Shown here: positions 19,916 through 31,192 of the stretch, in pieces | How the letters are laid out: each line of letters starts with the position of its first letter | How positions within the stretch are numbered: the first letter of the stretch is position 1 | DNA from: Deinococcus aquiradiocola | GTDB lineage: Bacteria; Deinococcota; Deinococci; Deinococcales; Deinococcaceae | Length of the DNA: 64,000 bases | Reading direction: 5' to 3' | NCBI RefSeq assembly: GCF_014646915.1 | Contig: NZ_BMOE01000013.1 | Coordinates: forward strand, 33,153-97,152 | The notes under the pieces: generated by a model | The model's database searches: none | Seen by the model: the letters and a program-made list of their open reading frames with translations, nothing else | Told to the model about the DNA's origin: nothing | Made by a program: the position numbers and the translations under genes

Positions 19916-21022
19916 ATGAAACTCAATGCTCTGGCCCTGCTGGGCATCGTGCTGTCTGCCGCGTCTGTCCAGGCCCAGTCCACTTCCGGCTCTGCCCTGG
20001 TTGCCCGACTGAAAGCGCCCGAAGGCTTCAAGGTGAGTCTCTTCGCGGACGGCCTGAAGAACCCACGCCTGATGGCCGTGGCCCCCAACGGGGACCTGTT
20101 CGTCGCCGATCAGGGGGCGGGCCGCGTGTACGTGCTCCCGGACCGCAACGGGGACGGCGTGGCCGACAGCAAGCAGGTGTTCGCGGAGGGCCTGAACGCA
20201 CCGCACAGCCTCGCCTTCCACGGCGCGTACCTGTACGTCGCGAACACCGACGCCGTCGTGCGCTTCCCGTACAGGAGCGGCGACCAGAAGGCCAGCGCCG
20301 CCCCCACAAGGCTGGTGAGCCTCCCGACGGGCGGCGGGCACAGCACGCGCACCATCGTGTTCGGACCGGACAACCGCATGTACGTCGCGGCGGGCAGCAG
20401 CTGCAACGTGTGCGAGGAGAGCGACCCGAAGCGCGCGGCCGTGTGGGTGTACGACGAGGACGGCAGGAACGGCAGACTGTACGCGAGCGGCCTGCGGAAC
20501 GCGGTGGGCCTCGCCTGGAAGGGCGACACGTTGTACGCCTCCATGAACAACCGCGACAACCTCGGGGACGACCTGCCGCCCGAGACGTTCTTCAGGCTGA
20601 AGTCCGGCGGGTTCTACGGCTGGCCGTACTGCTACAACCTGAACGGCAAGCAGGTGTTCGACAAGGACTTCGGACGCAGGACGGCCGACGTGTGCGGCAC
20701 GGCCCTCCCGGCCTTCGCGACGGTCACGGCGCACTCCGCGCCGCTCGGCATCGCCTTCTACACCGGCAAGACCTTCCCGGCCGCGTACCGGGGCATGCTG
20801 TTCGCGGCGCTGCACGGCTCCTGGAACCGCTCCACGCGCAGCGGCGACAAGGTCGTGATGATCGACCCCACGTCCGGCAAGGTCACGGACTTCCTGACGG
20901 GCTTCCTAGACGGGCAGACCAGCCTGGGCCGCCCGGCAGGGGTGCAGACGGCCGCCGACGGCTCCCTGATGGTCACGGACGACCAGACCGGCACCGTGTA
21001 CCGCGTCAGCGCCGCGAAGTGA
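19916..21022 (+). CDS. Secreted PQQ-dependent sugar dehydrogenase-like (sorbosone dehydrogenase family)
   Basis: A 368-residue protein. A signal peptide (1-20, VQAQ) and a six-bladed beta-propeller with family phrases: LVARLKAPEGFKVSLFADGL, PRLMAVAPNGDLFVAD, GFYGWPYCYN and HSAPLGIAFYTG. Family members oxidise sugars such as glucose or sorbosone outside the cytoplasm using PQQ. One CNVCEES site adds a cysteine pair. The start is the ATG at 19916; no strong ribosome site is present. No PQQ synthesis genes are in the window. Confidence 0.88.
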   Translation: MKLNALALLGIVLSAASVQAQSTSGSALVARLKAPEGFKVSLFADGLKNPRLMAVAPNGDLFVADQGAGRVYVLPDRNGDGVADSKQVFAEGLNAPHSLAFHGAYLYVANTDAVVRFPYRSGDQKASAAPTRLVSLPTGGGHSTRTIVFGPDNRMYVAAGSSCNVCEESDPKRAAVWVYDEDGRNGRLYASGLRNAVGLAWKGDTLYASMNNRDNLGDDLPPETFFRLKSGGFYGWPYCYNLNGKQVFDKDFGRRTADVCGTALPAFATVTAHSAPLGIAFYTGKTFPAAYRGMLFAALHGSWNRSTRSGDKVVMIDPTSGKVTDFLTGFLDGQTSLGRPAGVQTAADGSLMVTDDQTGTVYRVSAAK

Positions 21023-21057
21023 CCGGACGGGGCGGCGCACCCGTGCCGTGCCGCGTG

Positions 21058-21063
21058 TAAGCT
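21058..21063 (+). promoter_or_regulatory. Leaderless -10 element TAAGCT
   Basis: TAAGCT, 6 nt, then the ATG at 21070. Confidence 0.65.
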
Positions 21064-21069
21064 CACGTC

Positions 21070-21513
21070 ATGACCTTTCCCGCTCCCCAGACGCCTGCCC
21101 TGCAGGTGCCCGCCCGCCTCTCCTGGGTGACGGTTCCGCTGATCGTGATGCTTGTCCTGCAGGTGATCGGCGTGCTGCTCCTGCCGCTGCTGGTGCCGCT
21201 CATCTCGGCCATCGCGGCCTCACCGGATTTTGCGGCCTCCATGAATGACAGCGCCACGGACCCCGCCAGTGTCCGCATGGTGCTGGGGTTCCTGTCTGCG
21301 TTCGTGTGGGTGATCGAGGTCTTCCAGATCGCGCTGGCGGTGCTGTACGTGTTCGTGCTGCGTGCCGTGCAGGCGGGCCGCAGCTGGGGTCGCGTGGCGG
21401 CCATCGTGCTGTTCGTCCTAGGCATCCTGAACTTCCCGCTCGGGACGCTGCTCGGCGTGTTCGGCCTGATCGGCGCCTTCGACGCCGAGGTGACCGCCTA
21501 CTGCAACAGGTGA
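21070..21513 (+). CDS. Membrane protein with four predicted helices, unknown
   Basis: A 147-residue protein with hydrophobic segments at about 18-48, 70-98 and 107-140, probably four helices. I recognise no family; it resembles generic DUF-type membrane proteins with an AVQAGRSWGRVAAIVL loop. It is expressed from its own leaderless promoter and ends at a strong terminator shared with the convergent kinase gene. Confidence 0.7.
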   Translation: MTFPAPQTPALQVPARLSWVTVPLIVMLVLQVIGVLLLPLLVPLISAIAASPDFAASMNDSATDPASVRMVLGFLSAFVWVIEVFQIALAVLYVFVLRAVQAGRSWGRVAAIVLFVLGILNFPLGTLLGVFGLIGAFDAEVTAYCNR

Positions 21514-21527
21514 CGGGCACGGCAACG

Positions 21528-21562
21528 GGAAGGGGCGGGCCTGCAGCGGGCCCGCCCCTTCC
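21528..21562. terminator. Bidirectional hairpin
   Basis: GGAAGGGGCGGGCC and its exact complement form a 14-bp stem with a 7-nt loop between convergent genes. Confidence 0.7.
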
Positions 21563-21576
21563 TCTGCTGTCCCGCC

Positions 21577-22134
21577 CTACCCGGGCAGGGTGGCCAGCAG
21601 CGCGTCCACCGTCTGCTCGGCAGTGAGGCGGGCCGTGTCCAGCACCGTCCAGCCCTCGGCGCGGTACTCGTCCACCGGCATGGAGGGGTGCAGGGACCGG
21701 ATGAGCGGGTCGAGGGTCGCGGTGTCGTATGTCTTGTTGGTGCGCGTGGCGTTGCGGTGCAGGGCCACGTCCAGGCCGGGCGCGAGGAACACGCGGCGCA
21801 CCGTCAGGCTGTGCAGGCCGTCCACGAGGTGCTGCACGCCGCGCGGCCACAGCACGTCGTCGATGACCACCTCGAAGCCCTCACGGGCGTACAGTCGCGC
21901 CTGCTGCACGGCCGCGTGGTGCGCCAGCCGGAACTGACGGACCGCTTCCGGCGGGTGGTCGGGCGCGGGGGGGGCCAGGCCCGACACGACCTGTTCCCGC
22001 AGCGCGTCGATCTCCAGGTGCAGGCCGAACGGGAAGCGCCGCAGGAGGGCGCGGCTCACGGTGCTCTTGCCCGCGCCGGGACTGCCCGAGATGATCCAGA
22101 CCGCACCCTGGGCGGTGTCGCCGTCGCCGCTCAG
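21577..22134 (-). CDS. P-loop kinase-like protein with a non-standard start
   Basis: A 185-residue protein if the start is CTG at 22134. The Walker A motif [10 protein letters not shown] lies at about 21-30, followed by helices and a [11 protein letters not shown]alker B-like strand, as in chloramphenicol-phosphotransferase-like or AAA_33 kinases. No ATG, GTG or TTG exists in frame upstream of the P-loop, and the GTG at 22059 would cut the P-loop off. The CTG at 22134 overlaps the stop of the aminopeptidase gene as CTGA, so coupled translation from CTG is the best reading. The substrate is unknown. Confidence 0.65.
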   Translation of the reverse strand: MSGDGDTAQGAVWIISGSPGAGKSTVSRALLRRFPFGLHLEIDALREQVVSGLAPPAPDHPPEAVRQFRLAHHAAVQQARLYAREGFEVVIDDVLWPRGVQHLVDGLHSLTVRRVFLAPGLDVALHRNATRTNKTYDTATLDPLIRSLHPSMPVDEYRAEGWTVLDTARLTAEQTVDALLATLPG

Positions 22135-23240
22135 ACGAACTGGCCGCCGCGCTGGAAGACCTCGCCGTCCAGCAGGATCTCGCCGCCGCCGCGCAGGTCG
22201 CAGATCATGTCCCAGTGCAGGGCGGAGGCGTTCACGCCGCCCGTCTCGGGGTAACTCTTGCCGAGCGCGAGGTGGACGGTCCCGCCGATCTTCTCGTCGA
22301 AGAGGATGTTGCGGCTGGGCGTCTGAATGCCGTAGTTGGTGCCGATCCCGAGTTCGCCGAGCAGGCGGGCGCCCGCGTCGGTGTTCAGGGACGACAGCAG
22401 CACGTCCTCGCCCACCTCGGCGCTGGCCTGCACGACGCGGCCCGCCTGGAAGGTGAGGCGGATGCCGGACACGGTGCGTCCGCCGACCATGGTGGGGAGC
22501 GCGTAGTAGATGTGGCCTTCGGCGCTGTCCTCGTGCGGGCCGGTGAAGACCTCGCCGCTCGGCATGTTGCGTTTGCCGTCGCTGTTCGCCCAGGTGCGGC
22601 CGCCCACGCGGAGCGTGAGGTCCGTTTCCGGTCCGACGATGCGGACGACGTCGGCGCGGCTGAGCCGCTCGATGAGGTGCGCCTGCCGTTCGCGCACGGC
22701 GACCCAGCCGCTGACGGGGTCCGGCTGGTCAAGGAACATGGCGCGCGCCACGAAGTCCTCGTACTCGGGGAGGGTCATGCCGGCCGCCTGCGCGCCCGCC
22801 AGGGTGGGGTACAGCGTGAGGCTCCAGCGGCGCTGCGACCTGAGCTGCGCGAGGGGCGCGAGGGCGCGGGCGTGCCGGGCGCGGCGTTCGGGGCGGCTGT
22901 CGGCCACGCTGTCCTGCGGCGTCAGGATGCGCAGGGTCGCCTCGTTGGCGCCCATGTCGTACAGGTCGGCGGGGTGCAGCTGGTCGATCAGGTCGTCGCT
23001 GGCGTAGCGGTAGAAGTCGTCGAGCTGTTCCGGGTACTCGATGCGCAGGACGGGCCGCGCGCCGCGCGTGAGCAGTTCGCGGTTCAGGGCCTCCAGCAGC
23101 GGGAGGGCGAGGGTGGTGGCGCTCACCTGGACGCGCTGGCCGGGCTGCGCGTCCAGGCAGTACGCGGCGAGCAGTTCGGCGTGCCGGGCCGGGATGTACA
23201 GGGACGAGGGGACGCTGCGCGTGTCGGTCAGGTCAGCCAT
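22131..23240 (-). CDS. M29-family aminopeptidase
   Basis: A 369-residue metallo-aminopeptidase related to the thermophilic aminopeptidases T/S. Metal-site motifs are [11 protein letters not shown] (glutamate ligand), HIYYALP and [21 protein letters not shown] (His and Asp ligands). It cuts N-terminal residues from peptides in the cytoplasm using two metal ions. The length is slightly under the usual 400-410. The start is the ATG at 23240 with TACGCT 5 nt upstream and GGAGG just before that. The P-loop kinase overlaps its stop codon. Confidence 0.9.
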   Translation of the reverse strand: MADLTDTRSVPSSLYIPARHAELLAAYCLDAQPGQRVQVSATTLALPLLEALNRELLTRGARPVLRIEYPEQLDDFYRYASDDLIDQLHPADLYDMGANEATLRILTPQDSVADSRPERRARHARALAPLAQLRSQRRWSLTLYPTLAGAQAAGMTLPEYEDFVARAMFLDQPDPVSGWVAVRERQAHLIERLSRADVVRIVGPETDLTLRVGGRTWANSDGKRNMPSGEVFTGPHEDSAEGHIYYALPTMVGGRTVSGIRLTFQAGRVVQASAEVGEDVLLSSLNTDAGARLLGELGIGTNYGIQTPSRNILFDEKIGGTVHLALGKSYPETGGVNASALHWDMICDLRGGGEILLDGEVFQRGGQFV

Positions 23241-23245
23241 GCTTC

Positions 23246-23251
23246 AGCGTA
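23246..23251 (-). promoter_or_regulatory. Leaderless-type -10 element TACGCT
   Basis: On the minus strand TACGCT, 5 nt, then the ATG at 23240. Confidence 0.5.
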
Positions 23252-23416
23252 CCTCCGGGGCGCGGCGCGGGGATGTCGATCACTTCACCCGTCCGGACCG
23301 GGGAAGGCGCGGGCGGCGGGGGGTGCGGTGCGGGCGTGCGGTCCCGCCGGAACATGAACGCGCGTACGTGCGGGACGGGCCAGTTCTCACCGTCGCGCTC
23401 TAAGCTGACGACTGGC

Positions 23417-24172
23417 ATGAGGGCCACCCGTCACATCCTGATTTCGACCCTGCTGGTGGGCCTCCAAGGGGGCGCGCCGGTCCTGATGTTCTCGCAGTTC
23501 GCGCAGGGTGCGTCGTCCCTGGCCGCTGTCCCGTCGCTGCCGCCCGAGTCGGCGCTGCGGGCCCGGCTGGCGGCGCTGGTGCCGCTGCCCGGCACGGTCA
23601 CGCAGGTGATGGTGGCGCAGCCGCGCGTGTCGGTCGTGGATTTCCAGCAGCGCGTCGTGGAGTCCGGCGGGGACCTGAAGGTCCTGGCGAGCGTGCTCGG
23701 GCAGGCGCAGCAGGGCAACATCCCCAGTTATGACGAGCGGCTCGGCATCACGCGCTCCGAGTTCCAGCGGTACCTGATCTTCCGCAGCACGCTCGTCCCG
23801 AGCGGCCGTTCGCTGCGGCTCACCGTGTCGCGCGACGGGAGCCGCCTGGTGTTCGGGGACGCGCCCGGCGCGGTCGTCCTGAAAGGCCTGAGCATCGACC
23901 TGGGTTCGGGTGAGCTGAGCACGCCGGAGGGCTTCACGGCCCGCCCGCGCACCGTGCAGATCAGTGCGGCGCAGGACGGGACGGGCATGGGGTCCAGCAG
24001 CGGGCTCGCGTGGGACGTGCGCGGCAGCAACCCGCGCACGCAGAACGCCCTGCAGGGGCACCTGTCGCTGCTGCAGTTCGGGGGTGGGCAGCTGCTGCTC
24101 AGTTACAACCGCGTGAGCATCCAGAAGGGCCGCATCAGCGAGGACAACCTGAACCTGCTGTACCGCCGCTGA
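23417..24172 (+). CDS. Secreted protein of unknown function
   Basis: A 251-residue protein. A hydrophobic N-terminus (about 5-33) looks like a signal peptide; the rest is soluble and rich in beta-strand-like alternation, with no motif I recognise. TAAGCT stands 10 nt before the ATG, longer than in the leaderless cases, and no ribosome site is seen. A strong bidirectional terminator separates it from arginine decarboxylase. Possibly specific to deinococci. Confidence 0.7.
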   Translation: MRATRHILISTLLVGLQGGAPVLMFSQFAQGASSLAAVPSLPPESALRARLAALVPLPGTVTQVMVAQPRVSVVDFQQRVVESGGDLKVLASVLGQAQQGNIPSYDERLGITRSEFQRYLIFRSTLVPSGRSLRLTVSRDGSRLVFGDAPGAVVLKGLSIDLGSGELSTPEGFTARPRTVQISAAQDGTGMGSSSGLAWDVRGSNPRTQNALQGHLSLLQFGGGQLLLSYNRVSIQKGRISEDNLNLLYRR

Positions 24173-24204
24173 GCGTCCCCTGCGCCCGGCAGGGCCAGCA
24201 GGAC

Positions 24205-24237
24205 GAGCGCCCCGCCTGAATGTCAGGCGGGGCGCTC
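24205..24237. terminator. Strong bidirectional hairpin
   Basis: GAGCGCCCCGCCTGA and its complement form a perfect 15-bp stem with a 3-nt loop between convergent genes. Confidence 0.75.
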
Positions 24238-24259
24238 CAGTTCGGGCGGGGCGTGTGCG

Positions 24260-26167
<1,908 letters not shown>

Positions 26168-26506
26168 TGCAGGCGTCCTCCAGCGGAAGTGTCCCCCAGC
26201 CTCGGCCGGTCTCGGCCTGGGGTGGGGACTGGGTGGCGCTCGCCGTGCGCGGGTCTGGGGCCAGACATCTGAACGTGAACCAGAAGGGCATTGCTCCCAA
26301 AAAGCCGTGCGAAACCGCTGGCAATAATACCCCCCCGCTGCCCGCGAAACGTCAGGCCCGCACACATCCCGCCGCGGCCGGGCAGGCGCGCCGTGACCTG
26401 ACGTCCGTGGCACGTGCCCGGCTGTCCGGCGGGCCGTGCATCACAGCGGACCGGGACCCCTGGGGGCCCCGGCTTCTTCCGCTTCCTGATTGTTCCTGCT
26501 CGGTTC
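26168..26506. other. speA leader region
   Basis: A gap of about 340 bp between speA and tRNA-Asp. On the minus strand it holds a possible -10 TATTAT (26324-26329) without a clear -35, a long leader, a CCCCAG/CTGGGG hairpin (26194-26222) and the speA ribosome site GGAGGA (26176-26181). No gene is seen. Confidence 0.4.
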
Positions 26507-26582
<76 letters not shown>

Positions 26583-26609
26583 AGAACGCCACCAGTGGCA
26601 GCGGCATAG

Positions 26610-26638
26610 AGCTTAGCGGGCGGGGGCGGCCCTGTCAA
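26610..26638 (-). promoter_or_regulatory. Sigma-70 promoter of tRNA-Asp
   Basis: On the minus strand a perfect TTGACA (26633-26638), a 17-bp spacer and TAAGCT (26610-26615), about 28 nt before the mature tRNA. Confidence 0.8.
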
Positions 26639-26739
26639 GGCGGGCGCGGCGCTTCACAGCTCCGCGCGGCGAGTCTGTCTGCACAGCGGCCCCACAGGGT
26701 CAGGTTTTCGGAAGAGTTGCCCGCTAGGATGGGGGGTCA

Positions 26740-27792
26740 ATGTCCGTCTCTTCCCGCCGATCGCTCCTGCCCGCGGACGCTGTGGCCTCCTCCCTGGAAC
26801 CGGGACGCAGGCGCGTGCTGCTGTGCGTGAGCGTCGGGTACCTGCTGTACCTGCTGCTGCGGTCGCTGCTGGTCCAGATGCCGCTCGATCCGCTCGGGCC
26901 GACGGCGATCAGCGGGTACCTGGCAGGCGTGGCGACGCTGCTGGCGGCCGTGCCGGGCATCCGGTTCCGGCCGCTGAGTTACCTGCTCACGGCGATCTTC
27001 GTGCCGTTCGGGGTGTGGGAGACGGTCGTGATGCTGCAGCGCGGCCTGCAGCCGACCGGGGCGATCGGGTGGACGCCGCTGGTGTTCGTGCTGTATTTCG
27101 TGGTGCTGGGGTGGCGTCTGGCGCTGGGCGTGTCGCTCGTGTCGCTCGTGACGATGCTCGGCGCGCTGATCGCGCTGGGAGGCGGGCGGGGCGCGGCCCT
27201 GGACGGGTGGCTGTCGATGGACATGATGCTGGTGGTCGTCACGGTCACCTCGGCGCTCATCACGCGTTTCGTGGAGGGTCGCCTGGAGCACGGGCAGCTG
27301 GCGAGCGTGCAGCTGGAACAGGCGCGCATGGACGGCCTGACGGGCCTGATGGGCCGCGCTGCCGCCGAAACGTACCTGAAGGAAGTGCTGGACGCGGCCA
27401 TGCGGGACCGCCTGCCGCTCGCGTTCCTGATCTGCGACATCGACAACTTCAAGGGCGTGAACGACCGGTACGGGCATCCGGTCGGGGACGCGGTCCTGAA
27501 GTCCGCCGCGCGCCGACTGAGGCGGCACACCGGCACGCAGGGCCGCGTGGCCCGCTGGGGCGGCGAGGAGTTCGTGGTGATCCTGCCGAGCGTCTCGAAG
27601 AGCGAGGCCCTGGTGATCGCCGAACGCCTCCGCAGGGCCTTCGCGGCGCAGGACCTGGCGGGCCTGAGCGTCACCGCGAGCTTCGGGGTGGCCGCGTACC
27701 GGTCCGGGGAGGGCTTCGCGGAACTGTTCGAACGGGCCGACCAGCGGCTGTACGAGGCCAAGCAGAACGGCCGGAACACCGTGCGCGGCTGA
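26740..27792 (+). CDS. Membrane diguanylate cyclase (GGDEF)
   Basis: A 350-residue protein. About six membrane helices (25-175) are followed by a short coiled region and a GGDEF domain with the active loop GGEEF at 274-278 and the ICDIDNFKGVNDRYGH metal and substrate region. It should make cyclic-di-GMP from GTP. The RxxD inhibitory site normally five residues before the active loop is missing (GTQG stands there), so product feedback at that site is not expected. The ATG at 26740 follows GGGGGGT; TAGGAT lies 9 nt upstream. Confidence 0.88.
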   Translation: MSVSSRRSLLPADAVASSLEPGRRRVLLCVSVGYLLYLLLRSLLVQMPLDPLGPTAISGYLAGVATLLAAVPGIRFRPLSYLLTAIFVPFGVWETVVMLQRGLQPTGAIGWTPLVFVLYFVVLGWRLALGVSLVSLVTMLGALIALGGGRGAALDGWLSMDMMLVVVTVTSALITRFVEGRLEHGQLASVQLEQARMDGLTGLMGRAAAETYLKEVLDAAMRDRLPLAFLICDIDNFKGVNDRYGHPVGDAVLKSAARRLRRHTGTQGRVARWGGEEFVVILPSVSKSEALVIAERLRRAFAAQDLAGLSVTASFGVAAYRSGEGFAELFERADQRLYEAKQNGRNTVRG

Positions 27793-27839
27793 ACGGGTCG
27801 GGCAGTCCCTCCCCTGACCCGCGCAGGTCACACGAGAAC

Positions 27840-27862
27840 CCCCCCGCCACGGGGGCGGGGGG
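27840..27862. terminator. Bidirectional GC-rich hairpin
   Basis: CCCCCCGCC pairs with GGCGGGGGG around a 5-nt loop between the convergent GGDEF and PEGA genes. Confidence 0.55.
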
Positions 27863-27881
27863 CGGACGCTGCTGTCCTGGC

Positions 27882-28925
27882 TCAGCGGGTGGGGTTGATG
27901 GTGAGGGTGCCGCCCTGGGTGACGTTGTAGGTGTTCACGAAGGTGCGGTAGCCGGGGGCGATCAGCACGATCTCGTGGCTGCCCTGGGGCACGACGAGGT
28001 TCAGTCCGCCGTTCTGGATGCTGCCGACCTGACGGCCGTCCACGAACACCAGGGCGCCCGCGACGCTGCTGCGCAGGTTGAGGGTGGCGCGGCCGGACTG
28101 CACGGGCTGCGGGGCGGGCGTGACGGTCCCGGCGGTGGGTTCCACGTTCAGGTTGAGGACGGCACCGGCGCGGATGCTGACGTTGCCGTTGTAGTCGGCG
28201 TAGCCGGGCGTGGTGACGCGCACGGCGTACGTGCCGGGCTGCAGGTTGGTGTACGTGACGTTCGCGCCGCCGACCTGACGGCCGTTGAGGTACACGATGC
28301 TGCCGGGGGCGTTGCTGCCCACGAAGAGGCTGCCGGTGCTGACGGTCTGGCTGGGCGCGACGCTGTACAGCGCGGTGTCACTGACCCAGCTGTTCTGCGG
28401 GAGGGGGTTCACGACGACGCTGAGCGCCTGCGCGAGCTGCTGCTGGCCCTCGACGCGGCCCGTGGCGAACTGCGCGCCGTTCGCGAACTCGCTGATGTTG
28501 CTGAGGTTCAGTTCGGTCTTGGACGCGACGGCCAGCACCTTGTTCAGGCCGAGGGGGCCGTCGATGCTGAAGCTGTAGTTGTCGCCCGCGGCGGGAAACA
28601 CCTTGGTGGTGTTGGCCTTCAGGAAGTTCGCGCCGCTGTTGTAGCGGTTGGGGAGGATCTGCGTGACCTTGCCGGCCGCGTCGATGTCGAAGAGGTACAC
28701 GTACGCGTCCTGGTTGACGGTCGCGCTGATGCGGACGTTGTCGCCCACGCGGTACGTGGCGACCTGCCCACCGGTGGGGTCGCGGTCCACGTTGACCTTC
28801 ACGGCGAGGTCGCTGGGGGTGGGGTTCACGATGATGCTCTGAGCGCTGATCTTGGGGGCGGCGAACGTGGTACCGGTGATCAGGGCGGCCGTGACGGCAG
28901 CGGAGATGGTCAGAATCTTTTTCAT
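27882..28925 (-). CDS. Secreted DUF4384/PEGA-domain protein
   Basis: A 347-residue exported protein. A signal peptide (1-22) is followed by a DUF4384-like domain (about 40-170: [30 protein letters not shown] region) and two PEGA beta-sandwich repeats (about 205-265 and 280-345, each with the VYLNGRQVG or VFVDGRQVG phrase). PEGA domains are associated with cell-surface and polysaccharide binding. In Deinococcus it is likely an envelope protein. AGGAGG precedes the ATG but lies within a predicted hairpin, which may limit translation. Confidence 0.85.
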   Translation of the reverse strand: MKKILTISAAVTAALITGTTFAAPKISAQSIIVNPTPSDLAVKVNVDRDPTGGQVATYRVGDNVRISATVNQDAYVYLFDIDAAGKVTQILPNRYNSGANFLKANTTKVFPAAGDNYSFSIDGPLGLNKVLAVASKTELNLSNISEFANGAQFATGRVEGQQQLAQALSVVVNPLPQNSWVSDTALYSVAPSQTVSTGSLFVGSNAPGSIVYLNGRQVGGANVTYTNLQPGTYAVRVTTPGYADYNGNVSIRAGAVLNLNVEPTAGTVTPAPQPVQSGRATLNLRSSVAGALVFVDGRQVGSIQNGGLNLVVPQGSHEIVLIAPGYRTFVNTYNVTQGGTLTINPTR

Positions 28926-28934
28926 GGTGGTGCC

Positions 28935-28989
28935 TCCTGTGCCTGCAGGCTAAAGGCCCGCACTTGACGGGCCATGAGGTGCACAGGAG
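28935..28989 (-). promoter_or_regulatory. 5' leader hairpin covering the ribosome site of the PEGA gene
   Basis: On the minus strand CTCCTGTGC (28981-28989) pairs with GCACAGGAG (28935-28943), which is part of the Shine-Dalgarno site. Inside lies a second stem, GGCCCG/CGGGCC (28955-28973). The structure would close the ribosome site if the transcript starts far enough upstream; the promoter was not identified. Confidence 0.5.
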
Positions 28990-29058
28990 AAAACGTTTAT
29001 GTGGCTTCAGCCTGCAATCAGCCTTGCGCGCGCCGCGCGTGCTGCGCGCACCGGAGCG

Positions 29059-29556
29059 TCACAGCCAGGGTTTCCTGCCGCTGAGGTAATCGCGCTGGAA
29101 GTCCGTGTCGGACTTGGTGAGGTACAGGACGCCTTCCACCAGGCCGAGCAGGCCGACCGCCCAGGGAATCACGAAGAAGATCGCGCCCACGATGACGAGC
29201 GAACCCACGATGCCCAGAATCCAGCCACCGATGGTGAGGCCCAGCATGATGAGGCCCGCCTGCGTCATGCCGAGGTAGAACTTGTGGACGCCCAGGCTGC
29301 CGAGGAAGATGCCGAGCAGGCCCGCGATCAGCCGGCGCTGCGCGACGTCGCCCTGCGCCTGGAAACTGTTCAGTCCCCCCTGGACGGCCTGCTGTGCGGC
29401 GTTCGCGGCACCGGTGGCGGCGTCCTGCGCGGCGGCCCAGGGCGACGCGCCCGCCTCCTGCCGCTGGCCTGCCGGGGTGGACTTGTCGAGACTCACGGCG
29501 CCCGGCGTGGCCTGGGCGGGCGGGAAGGGGTCGTGCGGACGGGGATCGTCTGTCAT
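29059..29556 (-). CDS. TM2 domain protein
   Basis: A 165-residue protein. A polar Pro/Ala/Gln-rich N-terminal half (1-70) is followed by a TM2 domain with two membrane helices and the FLGSLGVHKFYLG motif near 85-97. TM2 proteins are small membrane proteins of unknown role in bacteria. AGGAGG 6 nt upstream fixes the start. The gene is alone on its transcript as far as can be seen. Confidence 0.85.
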   Translation of the reverse strand: MTDDPRPHDPFPPAQATPGAVSLDKSTPAGQRQEAGASPWAAAQDAATGAANAAQQAVQGGLNSFQAQGDVAQRRLIAGLLGIFLGSLGVHKFYLGMTQAGLIMLGLTIGGWILGIVGSLVIVGAIFFVIPWAVGLLGLVEGVLYLTKSDTDFQRDYLSGRKPWL

Positions 29557-29744
29557 GGCGGACCTCCTGAACCTGAGTGATCGGGCTGGACCCGGTTGGT
29601 CCGGGCGAAGCGTCGGCGGGCGCGCCGGGGATCGGCGCCGGACCTGCAGGCGGCGCGGGAACGGGGTGGGGCGAGCCTGCCTTCAGCATAGTCCCCCCGG
29701 GCCTGCGTGGTGCGGGCGCGGGTGGGCAGACCCGTCCGGTCATC

Positions 29745-31154
29745 TCAGGGGCGCTGCACGTCCGGCGTGTCCCGCTGCCGGTTTTCACTGTTCCCGTCCG
29801 GCCGCGCTCCTTCCTGGCCCTCTGTGCCCGTTCCGGCGTCATCCCGCTGGCCGGCTTCCTCGGAGGCGTCGGAGAGGTCGTCTTCCTGCTCGGAGAGCCG
29901 TTCGCGCAGCGGGTCGCGCCAGCTGAGGTACGTGACGAGCAGCAGCACTGCCGCGCACAGCGCCTCGTAGACGGGCGAGGACAGCGGGACCGGCACCAGC
30001 AGCAGCAGGACGGCGGCGCCCGTCACGCGCGCCACGGCGCTCAGGTTCAGCTGCCTGCCGCGCCCCTCACGGCCCGCCGGGCGCTGTCCGGGCGTGTCCT
30101 CCACGCGGTTCAGGGCGCGCAGCGAGAAGGCGCGCAGCAGCACCATGCTGAGCAGGACCACGGCGAGCGCGCCGCTCACGAGGAGGCGGGCGAGGTGGTC
30201 GGCCTCCTGGCCCTCGCCCGCCACGCTCTCGCCCAGGCCCACGCCCAGCACGCCCAGGCCCAGCATCAGCGGCAGGTGCGTGTACGCCCACGCGTACAGC
30301 AGGCCCGCGCGGCCGCTGCGGCGCGCGACGAGGGCCGGGAGGGTGTGCGCCTCGTCGAAGTACAGCCGCCACACGGCCATGATCTGCACGAAGGCCAGCA
30401 CGGCGGGCAGCTGGTCCGGGAGGCGCAGGCGCTGCTCGCCCGCCGAGCGGGACAGTTCCGTCACGATGGCGCCCAGGAACACGATGAACAGCAGGCCCAG
30501 CCGTTCCGGGTAGTGACCCTGGTGCGGCAGTTCGCGGCGGGTGCGGGCCTCGGTCAGCACGACCGTCAGGACGTCCACCGCGAGCGCCAGCGTCCACAGC
30601 GCGAGCTGCGCCGCGCCGCCCAGCGGAACGGACGCGAGCCACAGCAGCACGCCGACCGAGAAGCCCAGCACGAGCAGCCGGTCGCTGCGCCCGTCCTCCT
30701 CGGGCCGCTTCCCGTCCCGGCGTGCGGCGGCAGCCTCCTGCCTGCGGTGCAGGACGAGCATCACGATCAACAGGGCGCGGCCCGCCGCGTACGCGCCCGC
30801 GAAGAAGGCGCCCACGTCGCGCAGGTCGCCGCGCAGCGACACGGTGAGCGCCGCGAGGGCCAGCATCTGCGCGAGCGTGCCCCAGCGGTACGCGCGGCAG
30901 CTGTTGCCGTAGCGTGCGGCGAAGTTGGTGTTCCCCAGCCACGCCCACCACAGCGCCAGGAAGATCAAAACGTACACCCCGAAGGACGGGAGGGTCGGGT
31001 GCGCCGCGAGGCGCTGCGAGAGGCGGTCGAAGGCCGACACGAACACCAGGTCGAAGAACAGTTCCAGCCAGCTGACCGGCTGGTCCCGGTCCTGGCGGTC
31101 GGCGCCTCCCCCGTCGTCCGTGCCACCACGGAGTTTGCGGGCCTGGGCGGTCAC
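29745..31154 (-). CDS. Low temperature requirement A (LtrA) membrane protein
   Basis: A 469-residue LtrA family protein. The VSWLELFFDLVFVSAFDRL signature stands at about 27-45, and about ten membrane helices follow. The C-terminal tail (420-469) is acidic and polar. The family was named for cold growth in Listeria; its transport or enzymatic role is unknown. The start is GTG at 31154 without a ribosome site. A leaderless 11-codon ORF ends over this GTG as GTGA, which gives a plausible route for initiation. Confidence 0.85.
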   Translation of the reverse strand: MTAQARKLRGGTDDGGGADRQDRDQPVSWLELFFDLVFVSAFDRLSQRLAAHPTLPSFGVYVLIFLALWWAWLGNTNFAARYGNSCRAYRWGTLAQMLALAALTVSLRGDLRDVGAFFAGAYAAGRALLIVMLVLHRRQEAAAARRDGKRPEEDGRSDRLLVLGFSVGVLLWLASVPLGGAAQLALWTLALAVDVLTVVLTEARTRRELPHQGHYPERLGLLFIVFLGAIVTELSRSAGEQRLRLPDQLPAVLAFVQIMAVWRLYFDEAHTLPALVARRSGRAGLLYAWAYTHLPLMLGLGVLGVGLGESVAGEGQEADHLARLLVSGALAVVLLSMVLLRAFSLRALNRVEDTPGQRPAGREGRGRQLNLSAVARVTGAAVLLLLVPVPLSSPVYEALCAAVLLLVTYLSWRDPLRERLSEQEDDLSDASEEAGQRDDAGTGTEGQEGARPDGNSENRQRDTPDVQRP

Positions 31155-31186
31155 GGTCGTTCCGGTCGGGTGGGGGCTGGGGGCAT
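31151..31186 (-). CDS. Leaderless 11-codon mini-ORF overlapping the LtrA start
   Basis: On the minus strand ATG at 31186 opens MPPAPTRPERP and stops at TGA, sharing bases with the LtrA GTG (GTGA). A TACGGT -10 stands exactly 6 nt before the ATG. The peptide is proline-rich (five prolines in eleven residues), which slows ribosomes in general. It may be a coupling or pausing leader for LtrA. Confidence 0.5.
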   Translation of the reverse strand: MPPAPTRPERP

Positions 31187-31192
31187 TCGTTC

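Noticed and set aside
21577..22059. Start of the P-loop kinase at GTG 22059
   Set aside because: It would remove the Walker A motif, which is encoded in the same frame just upstream.
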